From Isoperla grammatica (taxonomy: Eukaryota; Arthropoda; Insecta; Plecoptera; Perlodidae), in assembly GCA_945910005.1 (NCBI GenBank), contig OX246746.1, forward strand, positions 39,814,579-39,878,578: DNA of 64,000 bases, written 5' to 3'. The notes beneath the pieces are model-generated. The model saw only the letters and a list, made by a program, of their open reading frames with translations. It did not search any database and was not told the origin of the DNA. This document shows, piece after piece, positions 1-9,832 of this stretch; the first letter of the stretch is position 1, and each line of letters opens with the position of its first letter. Made by a program: the position numbers and the translations under genes.

Positions 1-187
1 CCCGGCTTACGCACACGCAACTAGACACCACACTACGCAAGATCAGGGAGGACTACGGAGTATATTGCAAATATCCCCCGAACTTCTATCTTACCCATCT
101 TTTGCGTAGTGAGCACCAATAAGTTCTTTAATAATAATGGGCGGGTAGACAGGTTAGCTGTTAATCGCATGTAAGATTTCGTTAAAT

Positions 188-290
188 AGGGCATTTTCGT
201 CTTGATTTTGTTTTTATGGTTCCATCAATTTAATATGTACTACATTCTATTTATATAGAATCACATTAATGTGCGTGTGTTTTGGAAGAT
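188..290. repeat. Dispersed repeat, inverted partner near 41.5 kb
   Basis: The reverse complement of this stretch matches about 100 bases at 41445-41545. Both share the core CACATTAATGTGATTCTATA, then AAT, and further on GAACCATAAAAA or GAAACCATAAAAA. Neither copy has coding potential. It is probably an old, short non-autonomous element; no ends or target duplication are recognisable. The rest of bases 1-440 shows nothing. Confidence 0.55.
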
Positions 291-444
291 TGGCCAATCG
301 AGTACCTAGTTTATTACTTATTAGTTATTGAGTGTATGTAAAGTATCTAAAAGTAAGATGGGTAAAGTAGGGTGTAACAAATGTGTTGGTAGCAAACCCT
401 ACTACAATTTATTTTAGTTTCAAATGGAAAACTGTACTGTATTA

Positions 445-651
445 TTAATTTTTACTTCCCTCCCGATGATGTGGCGGGTGGTTTCTCCTGCCTCGAGGAG
501 CCCTTTTCCTCCTTGTCCTTCTTCCCGTTCCAGTCCCCCGCGTCCGATGTGCTGCTGTGCTGATGGTGCCTTCCTCCTCCTCTTCGGCCACGTCCAATAG
601 TGTAGAGGTGAGCAGCTCTACTCCCTCGTGAAACCGGCTCTCCAACGCCGG
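445..651 (-). pseudogene. Charged ORF remnant interrupted by a SINE
   Basis: After the SINE at 652-1013 is set aside, an open minus-strand frame runs through an acidic stretch (VAEEEEEG) into an arginine-rich end, stopping at 445. Composition, high GC and position suggest it belongs with the ORF pieces at 1025-1281 and 1466-1842, which read as the amino-terminal part of an R2-like LINE. No domain is recognised in this piece, so the assignment rests on context. It could equally be flanking non-coding DNA that happens to be open. Confidence 0.25.
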
Positions 652-1013
652 ACCCCGTCTGGGCCCGGGAAAGAATAGGCCCAGGGTGACTCTGCCAGTC
701 GTAAGAGGCGACAAAACGAGACCCGTCTGGGCCCGGGTTGACCCCCAGCCAGATTGGGCGCGGTCAAACCCAGCCCAGCCGAGCTTGGGGTAGAATAGGC
801 CCAGAGTGACTCTGCTAGTCGTAAGAGGCGACGAAAGGAGACCCTGTCCCTCCCCCCCTCCACTGTCTACTGAAGATTTCTCCTCCCACATGGCCCTGCC
901 CTCCCTTGCTGGACTCCCCTTATGACGACTCCCGCGATATAGATGGACATGATTCGGAAGACGTCATATGACCTACGCTGTCGAGTACGTCGTAAAACAC
1001 CACTAATCAATCA
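652..1013 (+). mobile_element. SINE-like retroposon, head A + core + tail 1
   Basis: An 11-bp direct repeat TCCAACGCCGG lies at 641-651 and 1014-1024, a target-site duplication. The head contains two tandem copies of a module with GAATAGGCCCAG and AGTCGTAAGAGGCGAC. A core follows (TGAAGATTTCTCCTCCCAC, then TTGCTGGACTCCCCTTATGA). The tail ends GTCGTAAAACACC then an AATC-rich 3' end. The same family is at 54509-54847 and, without the core, at 39311-39524. The segment GGTCAAACCC resembles a Pol III B box, so a tRNA-related head is possible but unproven. Confidence 0.8.
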
Positions 1014-1024
1014 TCCAACGCCGG

Positions 1025-1281
1025 CAAAGACCCCGGAGAGTCAGTGCCAACGTGTAGTCCAAGTGCTGGAGGGCCACGCGCATCTTCGCATGGAGGATGT
1101 TATCGTCGATGTTCTTTCTACTGATTGCATCCAGCACCTTCCTCCGGACTTCAGGACCCGCTCCAAGAGGCCGAATCTCGACGTCCTCTTGAGGTCCCGC
1201 TACGTCGTCTGTTGGTCGGACCTTGGGCCTCTCCGGCCTCCTCGTAGTCCCCGCCGAACTGCCTGGTGTGACGGCGCTGCC
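1025..1281 (-). pseudogene. ORF fragment between two retroposons
   Basis: A minus-strand open frame lies exactly between the SINE at 652-1013 and a retroposon tail at 1282-1465. The peptide is mixed and basic (for example RRKVLDAISRKNIDDNILH) with no domain I recognise. Position between pieces of a presumed R2-like LINE suggests it is the segment after the Myb-like start, but I cannot align it to that family. Treat as an unassigned remnant. Confidence 0.25.
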
Positions 1282-1465
1282 CAATCCCCTTCTCCTGCTT
1301 GTCCTCTTGAACTCCTTCCGTTTCCCCTTTCCTCATGCTCACTCCTACTTGCCTTTTTCCTCCAAACAGCTCCATATGTCATCTTCATATATCACCCACT
1401 CATTGTCTCGATTAGCCTCGTTGCAAAAATATGAGACGTTAAGCCCAAATATCAATCAATCACTA
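1282..1465 (+). mobile_element. Retroposon fragment, tail-2 family
   Basis: Ends with the family signature CTCGATTAGCC, then ATATGAGACGTTAAGCCC and ATCAATCAATCA. The pyrimidine-rich upstream part matches 8222-8388 and 2875-3055. It is 5'-truncated relative to the copies at 9061-9540 and 17072-17446, and is inserted directly next to the R2-like coding remnant. Confidence 0.65.
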
Positions 1466-1842
1466 TACTTTCTTAGCCGGCGTATCTCCTCCTCGGTCCA
1501 AGTGCCTGGCCAGGGTGCGTGACGCCCTGCGCCTGGTGCCGGCCCCTGCTCGCAAATAGCCCGCGCTGCCTCCGACCTAATCCTGACAGCTGCCTCTCTG
1601 TGTTTACTAGTTCTATGCGCGGCAAGACCCCTGGCCGTATCGAAAGAACGACTGCAGCTGGCGCACGGGAACATCAAAGCTGCCCCTCCGCACGACCCTC
1701 TGTGAGAAGCTGCGCCCTCCTTTGACTGAAACCTAGCCTGACATCCCTTCACTCCCACTGTACCTGCCCCAATCGGTGATCCCGCAACAGGTGCGTCACG
1801 TAGTCCCTGTCCCGAGTGAACCTCAGTGAACAAAGAGCGCAC
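1466..1842 (-). pseudogene. R2-like LINE, amino-terminal C2H2 + Myb-like fragment
   Basis: The minus-strand frame encodes a C2H2 finger of the form C-X2-C-X12-H-X4-H (CASCSRSFDTARGLAAHRTS, then KH), about 60 residues after the first Met. Some 40 residues later it reads TWTEEEIRRLRKYSD, which resembles the start of a Myb-like helix. A zinc finger followed by a Myb motif at the amino end is the layout of R2-group non-LTR retrotransposons, where both bind target DNA. The frame is cut by the retroposon at 1282-1465, and no reverse transcriptase follows in this window, so it is a 5' fragment. An unrelated C2H2 protein is the alternative. Confidence 0.5.
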
Positions 1843-2401
1843 ACTCGGGACATGAATGGGTAAACAACTACGACCTCGTGAGACTCATCCCCTTCCCCCC
1901 CCCCCCCCCCCCCCGTCGCCCTACCGGCAGAATAACCGTGTCCTTGCGCGTTGTCTAATGCCCTAGCACCGTCAGGGGGGCCGGGCGTACCCCCCTCCGA
2001 GGATCTCGCTCCCCGCGAGCGTCCGAGGCTGACCTAACGTTGGGCATCCTATTTCTTAAGCTAGGGGGGGATTAGCCCGCCTAGCTGCATCCAGAGCTCC
2101 TAGCTGCTACCACTACGGCGGAAAAGATGTTAAAGAGTACCGTTCATTCAAAAATCCGTATGTGTAAGCGACCAGGTCGAGGTCGGAGTTGGAGAAAATT
2201 ACTCCCTCGCCTTTAGTCTAGGGATAAGCGGCCAGGGAGAACCCTGTTTGGCCCTGACCTGGGAAGCTTATCTCCCATGCCTATAGTGACCCTCCCGGGC
2301 ACAAGGGCACCCCTACCAGGTCGCGGGGGCGGGACTCCCCTATCCCCGAAGGGACTCTGGCTGCGTTGCTGGAGGACACGTTAGTTAGCTTAGGCTTCCA
2401 C
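1843..2401 (-). other. GC-rich leader upstream of the R2-like fragment
   Basis: A gene-free, GC-rich stretch with an 18-base C run near 1897-1914 and several short inverted repeats, for example AGCTAG/CTAGCT around 2058-2085. On the minus strand it would be the 5' untranslated leader of the R2-like element. I see no ribozyme motif I can defend. Confidence 0.3.
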
Positions 2402-2745
2402 CTATCCTGAGTGCGAGCACTCAGGGTCACTCACGTAAGGGTTGAATATTCGGGCTTTGGCTACGATAGACACTTCCCCACCTTCGTGCAGAAGTGCCCA
2501 CGCATTGCTCAGCGAGAACCACTGAAGGTACCCGATTCCCATGACTCCCAGATCTGGGCTTACTATAGACCCAGACCCCCCTGCTGACGAAGCTTTTCCA
2601 TTACCTGGTGATTCAGGGCACGTCCTGAACCGTAGGCGTTTGAGCATCCTAAGAGAGTCATTGTTACTCCCGTCGCTTACCCGCGCTTGCTGGAATTTCT
2701 TCACTTTGACTTTCAGAGCACTGGGCTCATTGTCTTCATAAAAAG
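2402..2745 (-). CDS. Hypothetical protein fragment
   Basis: An open minus-strand frame begins before the first Met; upstream residues reading EDNEPSALKVKVKKFQQ are in frame. It continues for about 110 residues, with a basic stretch followed by a Gly/Ser-rich linker and a hydrophobic end. No family is recognised, and no partner exon or splice site is evident. It may be another transposon-derived fragment or a chance ORF. Confidence 0.2.
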
Positions 2746-2874
2746 TATATATAGGCCTAGAGTGAAAGCATTTAACTTCTAGTAGGTCCGTGTAGTTAGC
2801 CCTCCTTCAATATTTTATTAATATATCTATATGGTGTTTGAATATATATATCACACACTTCCCCAACCCAACCC

Positions 2875-3055
2875 AACTCCAACACTACTTATTAGCACTA
2901 ATCCTCCCCTTTCCCCTTTCCTCACGCGCCCTCCTACTTTCCTCTTTCCTCCAAAGAGCCCCCAATTGCATCTTCATTATCACCCACTCATCGTCTTGAT
3001 TAGCCAAGTTGCAAAAATATAAGACGTTAAGCCCAAATATCTATCAATCAATCGT
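2875..3055 (+). mobile_element. Retroposon fragment, tail-2 family
   Basis: Shares the pyrimidine-rich body (CACGCGCCCTCCTACTT) and the 3' end CTTGATTAGCCAAGTTGCAA, then AAGACGTTAAGCCC and TATCAATCAATC, with 8222-8388. It is 5'-truncated, with no head hairpin. The downstream stretch has a 12-base G run near 3090. Confidence 0.65.
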
Positions 3056-3837
3056 CACGTTTTGGCAGTTAGTGTTTACATTATGGGATGGGGGGGGGGG
3101 GGCTAACTTTATGGGCCTTATTCTAAGATCAGATAACTTTTCTCGCAACCTATTATAATTCCCTCTTAACTGGCGAGCTGCGAACGGTTATTTTGAGAGG
3201 TGGTGGTACCCCCGTTAAACTTATTAATGAAAATCCTTACATTCGGACTGATTTCATCATCCGTAGCAGGTTCCAATCGAACGATTCCACGTTGTTGTTT
3301 GTTCTTCTCTGCAGCCCGTGTACGGATAGCCGATCAGTGCGCACGATACCAATCCAGTATCGGCGCACGTACGTACATAAAACCTCCAACAATCCCCGGG
3401 CAGATGAGTTGGGACTATCCGCAATCAGATATATTATATATAAATCATGCTCTGCTGAATCCTTTGTTCTAAGTTTTTTTCCGTTTGCCAGTACAAAGCT
3501 AGAAATAATACCGTTTAACCATTAGATGACGTTTGACGTTTGATATAGTAGATTATAATTTTTAAGAAGGTCTACATCTTAGATTCTGACCACATCTTAG
3601 AAAACATAAAAACTAAAACGCGGATGGAACCGCCATAAAGTGATCAATAAGAATGCCTAATGAAGGCGGCGGAAGTATTCAATGATGGCTCCTTGAACAA
3701 CAGCGTTACCTCCCATTGATGGGTAGGTCTACATCGTCGTGATGTTCGTCTATTAAATGCACCTCTGGATCAAGGGGCGGCTCTGGCTAATTTATATTGA
3801 CGGCCAGATTGGCTTTACGCGCTAGGCCTACAAATAG
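3056..3837. other. Gene-free stretch
   Basis: AT-rich sequence with a poly-G run near 3090. Open frames here are short and without recognisable motifs. Nothing assignable is seen before the left flank of the P-like element at 3838. Confidence 0.5.
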
Positions 3838-3846
3838 GGCCAGGCC

Positions 3847-3945
3847 CATGATACAATGATATTACTGTGTGGGCTAGGTATGGCGCAGATGCTCGCGGCA
3901 GCCGGCCCGCTCGTGACGTCACGTGGATACAAGAATCGCCCAGCG
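3847..3945 (+). repeat. Left terminal inverted repeat of P-like element
   Basis: Begins CATGATACAATG at the edge of the flanking repeat and includes CGTCACGTGGATACAAG at 3917-3933. The same inner block occurs in inverted orientation at 6352-6368. A closely similar left end starts at 20850. Confidence 0.75.
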
Positions 3946-4794
3946 CACGAGTCAAGTGCTCGCATTCAGGGCTCCGCTCTGAGTTATTGACAGGGGTAAT
4001 CAATGAATACTGTCTCTGTTCTTAACTAAACACTCATATTTCAAATCCTCGCACTTTGTTTATGGTTGCCGTCATGGTGACAACTTATAATCTTCTTCAG
4101 ATATCACTAATATTGCCACAACAGAACTATTACATTGCATTTTCTTGATACCGATATAAATAACTCACTTCCGTAAATAAAGACGCACACAAAACTACTT
4201 TCGGTTTTGTTCGCTCGATCCTTGTTAGTTCGAAACCTGTTTACGATAGCATTGTTCTCGCCAAGTCATCATAAATTTATTACGATTGCTTTCTTCCACA
4301 AATGTTCATAAACTTTTCTCACTGGCTGTATCTGGACCTCTCAGTAGTGTGTCTTCTGCAGTTCTGCTTCTTATGTGCAAGGAGTCGTGTCCAAACGTCT
4401 CGTTGAGTGTAGATACTACAAAGATATTGAGAACTGTTGTCAGTGTGTTTTATTTGAGTGTTTAAAAAGTAGAATTTTCTACTCAAAGTGCTTAGTTCCG
4501 GAAGAACATAAAAAAGTAATTAACTTTATAAAAGTGTTATTTTAGACGTACTTTGTCAATTAGAAGTTCCGATATTATAATATGAACTTTTTTTGTATAG
4601 ATATTAATAAGTGTGACGTGATGTGATACTATTTGCATATTTTGACCTACACACTTGGTTCTCCACGTTTGTACAGCGTTAACTATTAGTAAGCAACTGT
4701 TTATTCGTATGCTTCGTTCGTAAAAGCTTTTTATATATTTTTTAAATACATTATTATGTAGTAATGTACTCTACAGTTGAAAATACTAATAATG

Positions 4795-5161
4795 ATTATG
4801 GTGTGGTGAGTGGATTTAACAACAGAAACCCTACCAAACAAAGCGATTTACAGAGTGCCGACGGGTAAATACAATTTATTTTTTTAGATTCCCTAATTAT
4901 AAAGGATTGTGCTTAATTTGGGTTCGATTTTATAAAGGGTCTGATCAATTCAATCGAAAGAATTGTAGAATTTGTTGATTGTTCTGAACATTTTGAACTC
5001 TCTGATTTTCATTGGGATTTGAAACACAAGTTGTTGGGTTATTCACCCAAAAAATGACGAAAAGTCAAACCAGGATGCGGCCTCGCAAATTGCCACGGAG
5101 GTACAAGGCTCGATACCCAAAGTAGAAAGAAAACAATAACATAGAGTAGTCGAGTCTTCAC
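4795..5161 (+). pseudogene. THAP-domain exon relic of P-like element
   Basis: Aligns base for base with the better preserved THAP relic at 21800-22339 (shared stretches around CCTACCAAACAAAGCGATTT, GAACATTTTGAACTCTCTGA and TTATTCACCCAAAAAATG). The THAP fold is a C2CH zinc-binding DNA-binding domain found at the start of P transposases. Here the first cysteines are lost, stops interrupt the frame and a TTTTTTT run before AGATTCCC shifts the frame. A GTAAGT splice donor follows at about 5162. It is non-functional. Confidence 0.6.
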
Positions 5162-5693
5162 CACGGTAAGTCAAATATATCAGAATAATATTGTTACTGA
5201 CTGCCATATACGAACATCTCCATAAAGGCATAAAGGCACCCACATAAAGCATTCTCTAAATATATTCACGTTATTATTTTGTATTGCAGAACAGTAAGCT
5301 ACAGCTATAGGCCTAGTCAAAGCAATGCCGTCATCTCATCTGGTTCAATTAAGTTTTAATGATGTTATTGTTATTTTTAGTTTATTGGCATATTCAATGT
5401 AATTTAAAACTTACAACTGATTCGCGTTATCAGGTCTTGATGAACATCACCTCCAAACACCTAATATTATTTACACGTAATATCTAGAAGGAAAACCCAC
5501 CGTATTTGAATTTGCATTTACGCTCGTATTTAAAGCCAGGACGCAATCACATTATAATTCGTATTTGAACAGTTTACAAATGAAATATACCGACTTTATA
5601 TTTTTATTGCATGTGATGTGACGTTATACTGTACAGTATATGGCACGGCATTATTATGTGCTACGTTTACATGGGCCTAACCATGCCTCCTTA

Positions 5694-5868
5694 CCACAAT
5701 TTTCGGTATCGAGATCGGGATCGCAAGTCGGAAATCGTAAAAAAGTTAACTTACATGGTTCTTATGGCACTGTTCACAACTAAATCGTAGCGTCGTAATT
5801 GATTGTAATGGGAAATTGTACGATTGCAATCACGAAACCGATTACGATCACGATGCCAAAAATTGTGG
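5694..5868. mobile_element. MITE-like inverted repeat nested in P-like element
   Basis: The left end CCACAATTTTCGGTATCGAG and the reverse complement of the right end, CCACAATTTTTGGCATCGTG, form imperfect terminal inverted repeats of about 30 bp around a non-coding 175-bp body rich in ATCG-type motifs. No clear target duplication is seen. The length and structure fit a miniature inverted-repeat element, superfamily unknown. Confidence 0.5.
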
Positions 5869-6334
5869 CTGGGGCTTTAGTCCAGTACCGTACTGGAATC
5901 TTGGCCCATGTACGCATTATATAATAATACACAATATTATAAAATGGTACGAATCATAACTGACGTAATCGAATTAGGCGTAACTCTGGGTACGAATAAA
6001 ATGACAATGCTAAAGCGAAATAATTCCAGCTAAAATATGTTTGGTGTAACTATATATTTACCTACAAAATGTGAATTGTGTGTTTAATGTTGCTGTAAAG
6101 GTTTTATCACGTTCACATGACACATAATCACGCAAAGATGTGTTTATCGGTCATGTCTTCATGTTACCACTGTACGCCTAATATTATAGTAGTTTCTACT
6201 GAGCTAATATTTCTATCCACTTATATAATGCATAGTTAGTAATCATATATAACAAACACATTCAAATACGACTTTAATTCTGACGATAGATATTAATTCA
6301 GTGGATGAGAGTAGCATTTTAACACGCGCGAAGC

Positions 6335-6433
6335 GGCAGCCGGCCAGCGATCTTGTATCCACGTGACGTTATGCGCGGGCCGGACGAGATCGGGCGCGCG
6401 GGAGTGCCAGACCTAGGATATCCTTAGACCATG
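6335..6433 (-). repeat. Right terminal inverted repeat of P-like element
   Basis: The reverse complement begins CATGGTCTAAGG and contains CCGGCCCGC followed by CGTCACGTGGATACAAG, matching the left arm in the same order. The outer half is more diverged than the inner half. Confidence 0.75.
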
Positions 6434-7510
6434 GGCCAGGCCTACCCCATTTCTTTCTCTCTAGGCTCAAAACTTGTAAAAAATAATACATGTTTGTATT
6501 AATACAGTGTATATTTCCTACCCTCTGTCGTTGGCTGCTCAATATGCAGCCGTGGACAATCTGGAACATTGGTACAGACAAATTTGAGGCACCAGTCGAG
6601 ACTAGCAGGTGTTCTACGAAAGTCTCTTTTTTCCATCTAGTGTCAACAAGGTGTTCTTCAAAAACCTGCAGTCTCATATCAATTCTAGCTTTAAATACAT
6701 TTGAGCAAGGAAGTTTGTTTTAAATGCTGAATTAACATGTAGGCTCAAATATGAGACGTTAAGCCCCATTAATCAAATCTAGAGCATTAGCAATTTTAAA
6801 AAGGGGGTGATTAATTCGTATGGGTTAATACATTAGTTTTTTTGTCGTAAAGGATGAAAAAGATTAATCAATCATTCAATCTCAACCTGCAAAATAAAAT
6901 ACCATACATATGTATGTTAAAAAATACCTTTATAATATGTTTTTTAAAATGTATTTCATCATAGAAATGTATTATGTAAAATGTATTTTGATATACTAAA
7001 AATAAATTTCCAATTTGGTTCGTTCAGCGTTCAGGGTTGCAACATTATCGTTGTTCCAGATCCAGGAATGATGATGAGCCCGAAGAATACTCTGATGTAA
7101 TGCTGCCTTTGTAGAGACATCCTCGTATATAACTACTCACCGTCTCGATTAGCCAAAGTTGCACAAATATGATCCGTAAAACACAAATATATGATTGAAA
7201 TTTTATAGACAGTATATAGTAACACCCATAAATAGTCTTCTTATTGGAGCAATGTGTACAAACCTTTGCTGTCACTTTGTAAGTTTCGTTAGGTGTAGCC
7301 TACACCTGCCATTCCTCATTTTTAAATTCGTTGTATTATTTAAGGAAACTCATCAGCTTTATCTGCATTGCCGCAGGATTCCTCTTTTTACAGAAACAAG
7401 AAAACTGATGAAAAAAAGTGTGGGTAAATATAAAATAACTTGAAAAGGCAAAGGCGAACAATAATAATATATAAGCAAAGCAAGCATCAGCATAGAAAAA
7501 CTATTAAACA
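6434..7510. other. Gene-free stretch with retroposon tail fragments
   Basis: AT-rich. Two short tail-2 retroposon ends are recognisable: about 6745-6778 (CAAATATGAGACGTTAAGCC then CCATTAATC) and about 7135-7192 (CCGTCTCGATTAGCC with a diverged end). No coding signal is supported. Confidence 0.5.
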
Positions 7511-7963
7511 CTACAGGGGTGATCTATATCTTCCTGGTCTAGCTCGACTCCGATGCACGTGGTCAAACTCCAGGTGTTCCTCTTCCCTGGTAGCTCGGGC
7601 CTCCTCAAACCGGGCTCGGGCCTTTAAAATCCGGAGTTCGACCGACAGGATCTCGGCCCGAGCTACCTCGGCTCGCTCCCGAGCAGCATCGGCACGGGCA
7701 CGTGATAGAGCAGCGTCCATGTTGGCAGGCTTCACGCACTCGAATGTCGTGCAGCTCGTCTTTCTGCTCTTGTGTAGACTTGAGCTGCGACATTTGAAGC
7801 TGGTGTTCCTCACGGACAACACCCAACCTATTTCTAGCAGTTCCATGGCTAGTTCCATCCCAGAAACGTTGGCACTGCGAGTGGGAGTATCTCCACTAGT
7901 GGCAGAAGAATGCCCCAATGACGGCACAGTGCTTACAGTAGCAATTCCTAAATTAAGTAGCAA
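7511..7963 (-). CDS. Coiled-coil protein fragment, frameshifted
   Basis: The carboxyl end is an Ala/Arg/Glu-rich heptad-like helix (ARERAEVARAEILSVELRIL) followed by RPGRYRSPL and a stop. Upstream, a second frame gives a plausible continuation (GVVREEHQLQMSQLKSTQEQ), so a single-base shift near 7740 is likely. Helical tails of this kind occur in accessory proteins of DNA transposons, but no diagnostic domain is present. There is no obvious splice site and no named family. Confidence 0.3.
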   Translation of the reverse strand: MLLNLGIATVSTVPSLGHSSATSGDTPTRSANVSGMELAMELLEIGWVLSVRNTSFKCRSSSLHKSRKTSCTTFECVKPANMDAALSRARADAARERAEVARAEILSVELRILKARARFEEARATREEEHLEFDHVHRSRARPGRYRSPL

Positions 7964-8076
7964 TTGAATTTTTCAATTTATCATTTAGTTCTGTTATTGC
8001 CAGTTCCTGGATAGCCTCACTTGTAGGCTTATCTTCGTCTTCACAGGTTGTTTTTATGAAGATCGTTCTGTCTTCT

Positions 8077-8388
8077 CCTGCCCAAGGGCTGCTACCTTAT
8101 CGTGGTGGGTAGGTTTGCGTGTTTTGGTGATCCCAAGAGCTATGCCGGCGGAAGCGTATGCTTCTGGTAGGGCCACCCTAGCCAGATTGGTTGAGGAGGA
8201 GAAGTCAGACGAAGTGCAGTCACCACCCCAATCCTCTTCCCTCCACTTCCCCTTTCCTCACGCGCCCTCCTACTTGCCCCTTTCCTCCAAAAAGCCCCCA
8301 ATTTCATCTTCATTATCACCCACTCATCGTCTTGATTAGCCAAGTTGCAAAAATATAAGACTTTAATCCCAAATATCAATCATCAATC
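8077..8388 (+). mobile_element. Retroposon, head B + tail 2, no core
   Basis: Starts with a hairpin-forming head (CTGCCCA ... TGGGTAG around an inner CTAC/GTGG stem), then GAGCTATGCCGGCGGAAGCG and TGGTAGGGCCACCC. It ends with CTTGATTAGCC, AAGACTTTAATCCC and ATCAATCATCAATC. It lacks the TGAAGATTTCTCC core present in related copies at 9061-9540 and 17072-17446. It reads as a short, internally deleted derivative of a LINE, keeping only the 5' and 3' ends. Confidence 0.65.
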
Positions 8389-8737
8389 TGTCATTTCTAG
8401 GAAGATGGTAATATATATAATTTTAATAATATTATATTGATAAATATTTATTATTCTTCTTTATTACCAACCTATGCTAGTACAAATATATATGTGTGTT
8501 AATAAAATTGAAATATTGGCGGGTTAGTCCGCCACGTCCTACCGTGACCACATTATTGTCGACGTTTCAAGAACCTTGTGGTCCCTATCGTCAGGGCTTC
8601 CAACTCCAACTGTCCAACATCATTGGATATAAATATATGGAGTTACATATATATTTATATATTAGTTTATATTTATTGATTTGTTTTATTTATTTGTATA
8701 TATTGTTTATATATTTGTGTTACGAGTTTCCCATTTA

Positions 8738-8850
8738 CTTATCGTGGTGGGAAGGTTTGTTCGCTTTGATGATTCCTGGAGCAATGCCGGCATCCGTTTC
8801 ATTGCAGACGGAGCAAGTAGGCCTACACGAAGGAAGAGGACACAAAAATC
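8738..8850 (+). repeat. Diverged head-B relic
   Basis: CTTATCGTGGTGGGAAGGTT, then GATTCCTGGAGCAATGCCGG, match the head of the retroposon at 9061 with many differences and without the 5' arm of the hairpin. It is an old truncated copy. Confidence 0.45.
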
Positions 8851-8889
8851 CTGACCTACTTATTACAAGCCAGATGGTTCGAAAGAGTA

Positions 8890-9730
8890 GGTGGGAACAC
8901 CCTGTGGAGAGGGGTTCTTGCATTTTTCTTCTTGCATTTTCTTGCATTTTCTTGCATTTTCCCTTGAGCTTCATTTTCATGATTGTCTTCATTGTTCATG
9001 ATTGTCTCTGCGCCCGCCCCCAGGAGGGGTTCCTGCATTTTCTCTTGAGCTTCATTGTCATCCTGCCCAGGTACTGCCACCTTATCGTGGTGGGCAGGTT
9101 TGCGTGCTTTGTTGATCCCGAGAGCTATGCCGGCGGAAGCGTATGCTTCTGGTAGGGCCACCCAAGCCGGACTGGTCGAGGAGGAGAAGTCAGACGAAGT
9201 GCAGTCCACACCCCAATCCCCTTTCCCCCCCACTGTCCCATTGAATATTTCTCCTCCCACTTGGCCCTGCCCTCCCTTGCTGGACTCCCGTATGACGACT
9301 CACGCGACGTACAATGGATCTGATTCGGATGTGGCTTTATTCATCATTATCATCTTTCTCATTTTCATTATCACCCGCTCATCGTATGACGACTCACGCG
9401 ACGTACAATGGATCTGATTCGGATGTGGCTTTATTCATCATTATCATCTTTCTCATTTTCATTATCACCCGCTCATCGTCTCGATTAGCCATCGTTGCAT
9501 AAATATGAGACGTTAAGCCCCATTAATCAATCATCATCATCTTCATTGTCATGATTGTCTTCATTGTTCATGATTGTCTCTGCGCCCGCCCCCAGGAGGG
9601 GTTCCTGCATTTTCCCTTGAGCTTCATTGTCATGATTGTCTTCATTATTCATGATTTTCTCTGCGCCCGACCCCAGAAGGGGTTCGTGCATTTTCCCTTG
9701 AGCTTCATTGTCATGATTGTCTACCTATCA
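8890..9730. repeat. 81-bp minisatellite split by a retroposon
   Basis: Units begin TCATTGTCATGATTGTCTTC and include CGCCCGCCCCCAGGAGGGGT and GCATTTTCCCTTGAGCT. Starts at 8971, 9052, 9543, 9624 and 9705 are spaced by 81 bases, except for the retroposon at 9061-9540. A smaller CTTGCATTTT repeat occurs at about 8925-8960. Confidence 0.7.
9061..9540 (+). mobile_element. Retroposon, head B + core + tail 2, with 94-bp internal duplication
   Basis: The head hairpin is CTGCCCA ... CCAC/GTGG ... TGGGCAG. It is followed by the shared core (TGAATATTTCTCCTCCCACT, then TTGCTGGACTCCCGTATGAC) and the tail (CTCGATTAGCC, ATATGAGACGTTAAGCCC, AATCAATCATC). A 94-bp segment starting TATGACGACTCACGCGACGT is tandemly duplicated (9291 and 9385). 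The 17072-17446 copy has the segment once. The element sits inside the 81-bp minisatellite, which dates its insertion after the array formed. Confidence 0.75.
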
Positions 9731-9832
9731 ATGACTTAAGATACTAGAAAATAGTACCAGTAATGTGTTTTTATTACTTGTATCACAGATAATTAATTAG
9801 TGCTTGTATTGTCGTAACCTGAGTGGCGGCAA

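Larger units (their letters stand above)
3847..6433 (+). mobile_element. P-element-like DNA transposon, non-autonomous
   Basis: Both ends read inward from CATG: CATGATACAATGATAT on the left, and CATGGTCTAAGGATAT on the reverse complement of the right. They continue as imperfect ~95-bp inverted repeats whose inner block CGTCACGTGGATACAAG is identical on both sides. The 9-bp sequence GGCCAGGCC flanks both ends (3838-3846 and 6434-6442). Ends of the CATGATA type and a target resembling the P-element consensus GGCCAGAC are known for P elements. The interior holds a decayed THAP exon but no catalytic domain, so the copy cannot be autonomous. A MITE-like repeat is nested at 5694-5868. Confidence 0.75.

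Noticed and set aside
445..891. ORF spanning the SINE at 652-1013 as a host protein
   Set aside because: Most of it lies inside a retroposon with target duplications; the same peptide appears at the other SINE copies.
1843..2401. HDV-like ribozyme in the R2-like leader
   Set aside because: Short inverted repeats exist, but I could not trace the nested double pseudoknot with confidence.
3193..3525. Plus-strand 110-residue ORF
   Set aside because: No domain, no context and no splice sites; consistent with chance.
7440..7967. Plus-strand 175-residue ORF
   Set aside because: Arg/Ser-biased antisense of the minus-strand coiled-coil frame, with no motif.
8856..9260. Repeated direct repeats considered as a CRISPR array
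   Set aside because: Adjacent 81-bp units without unique spacers, in a eukaryotic genome.
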